Shown piece by piece: positions 1 through 4,321 of a DNA stretch of 7,505 nt (position 1 is the first letter of the stretch; each line of letters begins with the position of its first letter). The notes beneath the pieces were generated by a model. That model made no database searches. It saw only the letters and a list, made by a program, of their open reading frames with translations, and was not told the DNA's origin. Location: assembly GCA_030613045.1 (NCBI GenBank), contig JAUWMS010000104.1, positions 1 through 7,505 on the forward strand, in the 5' to 3' direction. The stretch is from Candidatus Latescibacterota bacterium. Its GTDB lineage: Bacteria; Latescibacterota; 4484-107. Both the position numbers and the translations under genes were made by a program.

Positions 1-47
1 TCGGACATCATGACCAGAATATTGGGTCTATCATTGCTCTGGGACAT
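1..47 (-). CDS. Sulfatase-family protein, N-terminal fragment (runs off left edge)
   Basis: Only the first 15 codons and part of the next are in the window. Read on the minus strand from ATG at 47-45 they give MSQSNDRPNILVMMS, and the last two bases (GA) fit the Asp expected next. The string RPNILVMMSD is the first beta-strand and metal-binding Asp region of the alkaline-phosphatase-superfamily sulfatases, which usually begin RPNIL(F/V)(I/M)xxD. A ribosome binding site GGGAGGA (bases 62-56) lies 8 bases before the ATG and supports this start. No signal peptide precedes the motif, so the visible start suggests a cytoplasmic form. Members hydrolyse sulfate esters (some relatives are phosphodiesterases or phosphoglycerate mutases); the substrate cannot be told. 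The catalytic Cys/Ser maturation motif (C/S-x-P-x-R) lies outside. The gene is in the same direction as the NHL gene upstream, but the 150-base repeat-filled spacer makes co-transcription uncertain. Confidence 0.72.
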   Translation of the reverse strand, partial: MSQSNDRPNILVMMS

Positions 48-89
48 GATGAATATCCTCCCAAGTTGAGGGTACGCCAGACAATCTCG

Positions 90-115
90 CCGCAAAGCCG
101 CAGAGACCGCAGAGG
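90..115 (+). repeat. Short nonamer repeat (CCGCAGAG type)
   Basis: Three imperfect units stand in a row: CCGCAAAG (90-97), CCGCAGAGA (98-106) and CCGCAGAGG (107-115). On the minus strand they read as CTCTGCGGT-like units. Similar tandem low-complexity strings occur between genes in many environmental bacterial genomes; that is general knowledge, not a search result. A 7-bp inverted repeat, TCTCGCC (85-91) and GGCGAGA (128-134), encloses the run, so the transcript could fold here. There is no U-tract, so it is not called a terminator. Confidence 0.6.
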
Positions 116-135
116 CGGAAAGCGCAAGGCGAGAA

Positions 136-198
136 TTCTACGTTCTACGGGTTGTATTTCACGCTTCACGTTTTACGTTTCACGTTTCACGTTTCACG
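136..198 (+). repeat. TTTCACG heptamer tandem array
   Basis: Nine consecutive 7-base units without a register slip: TTCTACG (136), TTCTACG (143), a degenerate GGTTGTA (150), TTTCACG (157), CTTCACG (164), TTTTACG (171), and three TTTCACG (178, 185, 192). The array ends two bases before the stop codon of the NHL gene, so it forms the start of that gene's 3' untranslated region. Units nearest the stop are identical; those farther away are degenerate, which suggests recent slippage expansion at the gene-proximal end. The same heptamer occurs at the right edge on the other strand (7469-7489). It is too short-period and spacer-free to be CRISPR. Confidence 0.85.
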
Positions 199-200
199 CC

Positions 201-2144
201 TCAAAACTTGATCTTCAACTCCCCAACGAGCACCGACTTCCGGTTGAAGTGCTCGTCCACCCGATAGAGCCGCCCCAGGTCGTCGTAAAGGTAGGTTCGG
301 TAATTCCGACGGGTTTGATCCGGCTCGAAGCGCGAGTATCCCACCGAGAGATTGATGTCGCGCGTCAGATCGTAGTCGCTTCCGAGAAGCCAGGCTCCTG
401 CGTCGCCCGTGCGGTCGGTGCGCTCCTCGCTGCCCGGATCGGGCGAGGTTCTGAGATAGGTGGTGTATCCGTCCAATCGTTTGGCGAACAGGTTCATCTC
501 GCGATAGCTGTACCGGTTGGGATCGAGCACATAGCGCATGTTGATCCCGAAGGCATTGTCGTACCCATCCTCGCCAATCTCGCTGTCGTTCTCCGGCTTG
601 TCCAGATCCTGATCCGCATCCGATCTCCGGGTATAGTGGTACCGATCCTTGAAGGAAAAATTGAGCCGTTCGGAAAGGTCGTAGTTGAAGGAGAAGGCCT
701 GCTGGAGCGTCCACCGATCCCTTCGGCTTTTCTCGTCTATCAGATCGTCCAGATCGCCGAAATCCTCCCGGAACAACTCGTCCTCTTTCGTAGCGCGAAC
801 GCCATACGCCCGCTCCATATCCCGCCAACGCGGGAAGCGCGGGTCCCCAATGCGGTATTGGCGGAGGGTGTACCGGCTCGCGTCGCGCAAGTAAACATTC
901 CCCAGGAAATCCATGGCCTGAAAACTCAAATCGTGCAACTGAGGGTCGTTCTTGTCCACCGCGAAGATCGCTTTCCCCACAAACGTTCCATCGCGCTCGA
1001 ACACCTGAATGCGCCGCAGGACCTTGAGATATTTCTCCGGCGCTTCTTCCTCCTCGCGCTCCCGGCCTGCGTCCTCCTCCAACTCCTCCACCCTTCTTTT
1101 CAGATCCACCAGTTCCCTCGTCTGTCCGCTTCCGGTTAGACTGTATTCCAACTCGTCCAAACGCTGGCGCAACTCATAGAGATGATCGCTCTGAGCATCC
1201 ACGAGCAGCGTCTCGGTCAGCCAATCGGATCGGACGCGCCCCTTCGGCCCTCCGAAGGGATGATCCTCGAATCGCCGCTCGAATTTCCCTTCATCCGCCA
1301 CCGAGAGCCTTCCGCCGGGATCCATCGCCAGTGCGAACGGACGGATGAACTCGCCCGAGCGCAGTCCCTTCCGGCCGAAGGCAAAGAGAAAGTCGCCGTC
1401 CCCGTCGAAGACCACGATCCGGTGATTGCCCGCATCGGCCACGTACACGGCTCCCTCCTCGTCCACGATCAAATCCTGCGCGCCGTCGAGCTGCGCATCG
1501 CCCGCGCCATACGAGGCGAACGTCGCAACCTTGTTCCCCTCTGGATCAAACTTGAGGATCGCGTTCCGTTGCACGTCCAGAAGATAGATCTCCCGATGGC
1601 GGCTCACCGCGATCCGAAAGTCCCGGTCGTACCCGGTGGATTTGATCCCCAGCGAATACGCGCCTTCCTCATCCACGATCACCACCGCCTCGGTTAGGCC
1701 CTTGGGACGCTCCTGTTCGGCCCTCATGGAGATCGTGCGCACGAACGCGCCTTCGGCATCGAACACATGGATGCACGGGAGGAAGTTATACAGCTTCGGA
1801 TTTCCCGTGCCCTCGATGTACACACTCTGCCAGTCCACCACGTACATCCGGCCCGCATCGTCCACGGTTAGATCCTTGGGATGACGGAAGCGCTCGGATC
1901 TGATATCGAGGACCGGCTCGGTCAGTCGCTGCACGCGCCGGTTGTCGCTGTCGGAGAGATAGACCCCACCCTCGCCGTCGAAAGCCAGATAGATCTCCCG
2001 TCCGAACTGCCCCGCGCCGGAGCCTTTGCCCCCGAATTCCTCCTGAAAAGCCAATCGGCTCACCGCATCGCACGCATCGGGTAGCGCATAAAATGCGGCA
2101 AGTATAAATCCAAGCCATCCGAAACAGCGGATCGTCTTTTGCAT
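201..2144 (-). CDS. Exported NHL-type beta-propeller protein with internal coiled coil and predicted C-terminal outer-membrane beta-barrel
   Basis: 647 residues. Residues 1-27 look like a signal peptide: basic start (MQKTIR), hydrophobic core (WLGFILAAFYA), likely cleavage after ACDA. Residues 35-285 hold NHL-like blades, each with a hydrophobic strand followed by D-x-x-G-x-(V/I/M)-Y-(V/L)-x-D, for example near 55-65, 95-104, 183-190 and 228-237; DAGNHRIVVFDGDG (237-250) is the most typical. A charged heptad stretch at about 321-372 is a coiled coil rich in Glu/Arg/Leu. Another blade-like segment follows (378-430). From about 478 the pattern changes to alternating aromatic/polar strands separated by D-L-(S/T)-x-x-(L/I)-N turns, ending in the terminal Phe of GELKIKF, as in outer-membrane barrels; about eight strands can be drawn. 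ATG at 2144 is chosen over the in-frame ATG at 2189 because GAGGAGG (2156-2150) sits 5 bases before it and a clean signal peptide follows. The propeller assignment is firm. The barrel is inference from pattern. No enzymatic residues were recognised; a surface scaffold or sensor role is plausible but unproven. Confidence 0.85.
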   Translation of the reverse strand: MQKTIRCFGWLGFILAAFYALPDACDAVSRLAFQEEFGGKGSGAGQFGREIYLAFDGEGGVYLSDSDNRRVQRLTEPVLDIRSERFRHPKDLTVDDAGRMYVVDWQSVYIEGTGNPKLYNFLPCIHVFDAEGAFVRTISMRAEQERPKGLTEAVVIVDEEGAYSLGIKSTGYDRDFRIAVSRHREIYLLDVQRNAILKFDPEGNKVATFASYGAGDAQLDGAQDLIVDEEGAVYVADAGNHRIVVFDGDGDFLFAFGRKGLRSGEFIRPFALAMDPGGRLSVADEGKFERRFEDHPFGGPKGRVRSDWLTETLLVDAQSDHLYELRQRLDELEYSLTGSGQTRELVDLKRRVEELEEDAGREREEEEAPEKYLKVLRRIQVFERDGTFVGKAIFAVDKNDPQLHDLSFQAMDFLGNVYLRDASRYTLRQYRIGDPRFPRWRDMERAYGVRATKEDELFREDFGDLDDLIDEKSRRDRWTLQQAFSFNYDLSERLNFSFKDRYHYTRRSDADQDLDKPENDSEIGEDGYDNAFGINMRYVLDPNRYSYREMNLFAKRLDGYTTYLRTSPDPGSEERTDRTGDAGAWLLGSDYDLTRDINLSVGYSRFEPDQTRRNYRTYLYDDLGRLYRVDEHFNRKSVLVGELKIKF

Positions 2145-2149
2145 TTGGT

Positions 2150-2156
2150 CCTCCTC
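2150..2156 (-). promoter_or_regulatory. Ribosome binding site of the NHL gene (decides start)
   Basis: GAGGAGG on the minus strand, 5 bases before the ATG at 2144. It selects this start over the in-frame ATG 45 bases upstream at 2189, whose nearest purine-rich stretch (AAGGA) is about 13 bases away. Confidence 0.8.
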
Positions 2157-2272
2157 TGGTTGGGTCTCGCCACCGGAACACACCGTCATTTCTCTATGGG
2201 TTCCTTTGTGGCGGGAAGCTAAGTTTTTGGGATCGCTTCTTCTATTATCCTATAGGCGGAAAAGCTCAACCA

Positions 2273-2301
2273 AAAATACGGCATTTTCCAAGCCCTGTCA
2301 A
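2273..2301 (-). promoter_or_regulatory. Sigma70-type promoter of the NHL gene
   Basis: On the minus strand a perfect -35 box TTGACA (2301-2296) is followed by a 17-base spacer and a -10 box TATTTT (2278-2273, four of six consensus). Transcription would begin near 2266, leaving a leader of about 120 bases before the ATG at 2144. I see no recognisable riboswitch in that leader. The promoter sits directly past the terminator at 2328-2365, so the gene appears insulated from transcription arriving from the right. Confidence 0.65.
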
Positions 2302-2327
2302 CCCCAAAGATCGCTATTTCCCCAATA

Positions 2328-2365
2328 AAAAGGCCGCTTCCATCAAACGGCGGAAGCGACCTTTT
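2328..2365 (-). terminator. Intrinsic terminator, possibly bidirectional
   Basis: Arms 2328-2341 (AAAAGGCCGCTTCC) and 2352-2365 (GGAAGCGACCTTTT) pair over 14 positions with one C-A mismatch and a 10-base loop. Read on the minus strand the stem runs into CCTTTTTATT, a good U-tract; on the plus strand it ends in CCTTTT. It lies about 80 bases past the stop codon of the orphan RND tail and just before the NHL promoter, so it fits the original terminator of the RND transcription unit before the cassette separated them. Confidence 0.75.
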
Positions 2366-2446
2366 GCGAACAGCTATTTTTTTCCACGGAGCATCTCTCT
2401 GTGCCTCAATTCAGTGGGAGTTCCTTTTTTTCTGGGCGAAACATGC

Positions 2447-2522
2447 TCACATTTCCTCCTCCCCATGCAGCATCTCCATCGCCCGCTTGCTCGTCTGATA
2501 GCTGATTCGATCCACAATGCTG
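2447..2522 (-). pseudogene. Orphan 3' end of an RND pump gene (24 codons plus stop)
   Basis: On the minus strand this stretch reads SIVDRISYQTSKRAMEMLHG then EEEM and stop. It is the same as the last 24 residues of the intact RND pump at 4246-7398 except Gln for Lys and Met for the final Val. The DNA aligns without gaps to 4246-4321 (offset 1799) with five differences, at 2452, 2453, 2465, 2497 and 2507. Three of these are silent (GAA/GAG, CAT/CAC, CGA/CGG). Identity stops sharply at base 2522, where plus-strand cassette sequence begins, and at the stop codon on the other side. No start or pump body is attached, so it is a gene remnant. Because this charged tail is not a conserved part of RND pumps, common ancestry is much likelier than convergence. 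Confidence 0.85.
2447..2522 (-). repeat. 76-bp direct repeat, left copy
   Basis: Partner of 4246-4321, same orientation, 71 of 76 bases identical and no gaps. The pair brackets 2523-4245. Neither copy shows similarity to the other outside these bounds. Confidence 0.9.
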
Positions 2523-2586
2523 GGTTGTATAAGAGTAGCAGGTCGAATGTCAGAAAATCTAATTGAAAGAACTGAGTTCATTTTTC

Positions 2587-2615
2587 TTGACTTTTGCCGA
2601 TAGAATAAGTATCTT
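2587..2615 (+). promoter_or_regulatory. Candidate sigma70-type promoter of the protease cassette
   Basis: TTGACT (2587-2592), a 17-base spacer and TATCTT (2610-2615) give five of six and four of six matches to the consensus boxes. The start point would be near 2622, leaving a leader of about 75 bases. It lies inside the cassette, 65 bases from the left repeat, so the genes would not depend on host promoters. Confidence 0.5.
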
Positions 2616-2684
2616 CGGAAACCTTTGAGTTCCTCAGCGGCGTCCCACACATACCTGTTAGACTATATCGCGGCACTGGCTTCC

Positions 2685-2689
2685 GGGAG
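2685..2689 (+). promoter_or_regulatory. Ribosome binding site of the protease gene (decides start)
   Basis: GGGAG ends 8 bases before ATG at 2698. It overlaps the alternative GTG codon at 2689, which therefore cannot be the start served by this site. Confidence 0.6.
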
Positions 2690-2697
2690 TGGTATAT

Positions 2698-3849
2698 ATG
2701 GGGATTTATTCTGAGTATCTGGACAGATCGTTTGACTGGCCTGCACTTATGAAGGAACGAAAGAAGCAGCTCGCCCGGATCTCAAAACTGCGGGGGGATA
2801 GAGCTATTCTCTCATATGCCAGCGCGATGACAAAGCAAGCTCCTATAGCCATAGACTACGACGATCTCGTTCCTATACTGGATCAAATCAGCAATCTTGA
2901 AGGAGACAAAATAGACGTTATTCTTGAAACCCCGGGGGGTTTTGCTGAGATTGCGGAAGACATAGTCAAGCAGATACGAAGTAGATTCTCCGAAGTGGCC
3001 ATGATCGTGCCAGGTCACGCCAAAAGCGCAGGTACAATCATGGTTATGGCGGGCGATGAGATCCTTATGGGACCGGCTTCTGCACTCGGGCCAATTGATG
3101 CACAAATGTTTCAAGGTGGGAAGCGTTTTTCTGCTCATGCCTTTTTGGAAGGACTCGAGAAGATAAAGCAAGAGGTTGAAGAACAAAGGCGCTTGAACCG
3201 TGCCTATGTGCCCATTCTTCAGAATATATCCCCTGGCGAAATCCAAGCTTGTGAGAATGCGTTGAGTTTTGCCAAGACACTCGTGACTGAGTGGCTTTCC
3301 AAATACAAATTCAAATTCTGGGATACACATTCAAGCACCGGTGAGCAGGTAACAGACGAGGACAAGAAGAAACGAGCTCATGAGATTGCGGAGATTTTAT
3401 GCGATCACGGGCGATGGCTTACACACGGACGCTCGATTGCCATTGATGATCTACGTGAGATGCGCCTGAAAGTAATTGACGTCAGTAAAGACGTTGACCT
3501 TTATGACGCCATTCGGCGATACTACACACTTCTGAAGATGTCTTTTGATACGACGAACATATTCAAAATATACGAAACACCAGACTCACAGGTCTATCGC
3601 TTTGCAACCCCACAGGTTGGTCCGGTATCACAACAAAAGCCTAATATGGCAAAGATTGAATTTGAATGTCCCAACTGTAAAACTAAGACAAAGATTCAAG
3701 CAAACTTAGAAAAAGGGGTTCCAACAGAGGAAGGAGCCGTGCCGTTTCCAAAAGACAATATTCTTATTTGTCCAGCGTGCAATAATCGTATTGACTTGAG
3801 CACACTGCGAAATCAAATAGAGTCCCAGTCAAAGAGAAGGATCGTTTAG
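2698..3849 (+). CDS. Serine dehydrogenase proteinase (SDH) family protein with C-terminal zinc ribbon
   Basis: 383 residues, no signal peptide or clear membrane segment, so probably cytoplasmic. Residues 70-136 carry the core of the SDH proteinase family (Pfam SDH_protease, ClpP/crotonase-like fold, related to SppA): strand plus oxyanion-type loop VILETPGGFAEIAEDIV (74-90), the nucleophile motif PGHAKSAGTIMVMAGDEI (105-122) with Ser110 as likely catalytic serine, and MGPASALGPIDAQ (124-136). A helical, charged segment (about 150-235) leads to DHGRWLTHGRSIAIDDL (236-252), which I associate with the same family. The end is a zinc ribbon: C324-P-N-C327 and C358-P-A-C361, 30 residues apart. The family is named for proteolysis, but few members are characterised, so activity and substrate are inference. 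ATG at 2698 is preferred over GTG at 2689 because GGGAG (2685-2689) has correct spacing only to the ATG. It is coupled to the next gene and runs toward the RND gene. Its A/T-rich codon use differs from the flanking genes. Confidence 0.88.
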   Translation: MGIYSEYLDRSFDWPALMKERKKQLARISKLRGDRAILSYASAMTKQAPIAIDYDDLVPILDQISNLEGDKIDVILETPGGFAEIAEDIVKQIRSRFSEVAMIVPGHAKSAGTIMVMAGDEILMGPASALGPIDAQMFQGGKRFSAHAFLEGLEKIKQEVEEQRRLNRAYVPILQNISPGEIQACENALSFAKTLVTEWLSKYKFKFWDTHSSTGEQVTDEDKKKRAHEIAEILCDHGRWLTHGRSIAIDDLREMRLKVIDVSKDVDLYDAIRRYYTLLKMSFDTTNIFKIYETPDSQVYRFATPQVGPVSQQKPNMAKIEFECPNCKTKTKIQANLEKGVPTEEGAVPFPKDNILICPACNNRIDLSTLRNQIESQSKRRIV

Positions 3850-3858
3850 GAGGTCGTT

Positions 3859-4035
3859 ATGCCAGAGAAACCGTACAATTTTTCGATCATCTTTGAAGAG
3901 CTTGACAAGCTTTCAGAAGAGCCTGAACTTAGGCTTGAAGCTGAGGAACTCAAAGAATACGAGGAGATACGAGCTCTCAGAGAAATTGTCCTTGAGATGC
4001 AAGCTCCGGTGCAAACTTATTTTGCCTCTACGTAG
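3859..4035 (+). CDS. Small acidic protein, 58 residues, coupled to the protease gene
   Basis: Begins MPEKPYNFSIIFEELDKLSE and ends in FAST before TAG. About 16 Glu/Asp against 6-7 Lys/Arg make it strongly acidic, and residues 12-47 look like one or two amphipathic helices. There is no signal peptide, membrane segment or cysteine. The start is well supported: AGGAGGT (3848-3854) overlaps the protease stop codon TAG (3847-3849) and lies 4 bases before the ATG, so the two genes are probably translated together. I do not recognise the family. By position it may be a partner, adaptor or inhibitor of the protease; nothing in the residues proves that. It could be the truncated front of a longer protein: the -1 frame stays open past the stop (to 4127) and reads plausibly (VEAAKLLPTQHLRY...), but no slippery site is visible at the junction. 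Confidence 0.65.
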   Translation: MPEKPYNFSIIFEELDKLSEEPELRLEAEELKEYEEIRALREIVLEMQAPVQTYFAST

Positions 4036-4192
4036 AGGCGGCGAAACTTCTTCCAACACAGCATCTACGCTACAGGCCAGCATTCTTGCCCTTGGAGTCA
4101 TTGCCTCCTTTGGTCGCACCGATGTAAGCGCTTCAACTTTTTTCCTATGGATGAAGAACGGGCTATTTTTGAATATTATGCATCTACAACAA
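4036..4192 (+). other. Untranslated stretch after the small acidic gene
   Basis: No ribosome binding site with a convincing frame was found. Three open frames cross it, none with a recognisable product. It may be decayed coding sequence from an originally longer second gene or simply the 3' untranslated region before the hairpin at 4193. Confidence 0.4.
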
Positions 4193-4219
4193 AGGCCCTC
4201 GGAGCTATTCCGAGGGCCT
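4193..4219. terminator. Bidirectional hairpin terminator between convergent genes
   Basis: AGGCCCTCGG (4193-4202) and CCGAGGGCCT (4210-4219) form a perfect 10-bp, GC-rich stem with a 7-base loop. On the plus strand it is followed by CGTCTTTTG, on the minus strand by TTGTTG after the closing stem Ts, so both U-tracts are modest. It lies 26 bases past the RND stop codon and about 160 bases past the small acidic gene, and can serve both. Confidence 0.7.
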
Positions 4220-4245
4220 CGTCTTTTGAATCAAATTTCCCTGCA

Positions 4246-4321
4246 TCACACCTCCTCCTCCCCGTGCAGCATCTCCATCGCCCGCTTGCTCGTCTTATAG
4301 CTGATCCGATCCACAATGCTG
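4246..4321 (-). repeat. 76-bp direct repeat, right copy (3' end of the intact RND gene)
   Basis: Partner of 2447-2522 in the same orientation. This copy is joined in frame to the pump body and supplies its last 24 codons and stop. Beyond base 4321 the pump reads on (YVV upstream on the protein) while the left copy diverges. Confidence 0.9.

Larger units (their letters stand above)
2145..2697. other. Intergenic stretch between the divergent NHL and protease genes
   Basis: About 550 bases with no intact gene. In order it holds the NHL leader and promoter (2145-2301), a hairpin terminator (2328-2365), about 80 bases with nothing recognised but two T-runs (2366-2446), the orphan RND 3' end (2447-2522), and the leader and promoter of the protease gene (2523-2697). 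An open frame on the minus strand covering 2447-2650 extends the RND tail upstream, but its first 42 residues or so match nothing I recognise and overlap the plus-strand promoter. Confidence 0.7.
2523..4245. other. Candidate inserted cassette between the 76-bp direct repeats
   Basis: This 1.7-kb segment holds a complete plus-strand unit: promoter, protease gene, small acidic gene and hairpin terminator, with nothing else. By eye its codon use is far more A/T-ending (AAA, GAA, ATT, CTT, ATA) than the NHL and RND genes, which favour C/G-ending codons. It separates two copies of the RND 3' end in direct orientation. Seen: repeat pair, composition shift, gene direction opposite to both flanks. 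Inferred: the segment came by integration or homologous recombination at the RND 3' end. There is no integrase, transposase or terminal inverted repeat inside, so it is not called a mobile element. It could also be an older cassette left between decayed tandem pump genes. Confidence 0.5.

Noticed and set aside
136..198. CRISPR-like array
   Set aside because: Units are 7 bases with no spacers and no cas genes are present.
66..1139. Long plus-strand open frame of 357 codons opposite the NHL gene
   Set aside because: It begins inside the nonamer and heptamer repeats (SRFTFYVSRFTFHA is just the heptamer translated) and then is antisense to a gene with signal peptide, NHL motifs, promoter and ribosome binding site.
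2064..2144. Lipoprotein signal in the NHL protein (Cys near residue 25)
   Set aside because: The residues before the cysteine (PDA) do not fit the lipobox, which needs Leu/Val/Ile at -3; ordinary cleavage after ACDA is likelier.
2145..2189. Earlier NHL gene start at 2189
   Set aside because: It would put 15 polar residues before the signal peptide and lacks a well-spaced ribosome binding site.
2447..2650. Minus-strand 67-codon frame as a real small gene
   Set aside because: Only the last 24 codons are meaningful, and they are a copy of the RND tail. The upstream part is promoter and leader DNA of the plus-strand protease gene.
2523..4245. Insertion sequence or transposon
   Set aside because: There is no transposase or integrase, no terminal inverted repeats, and the flanking repeats are 76-bp coding copies rather than a short target duplication.
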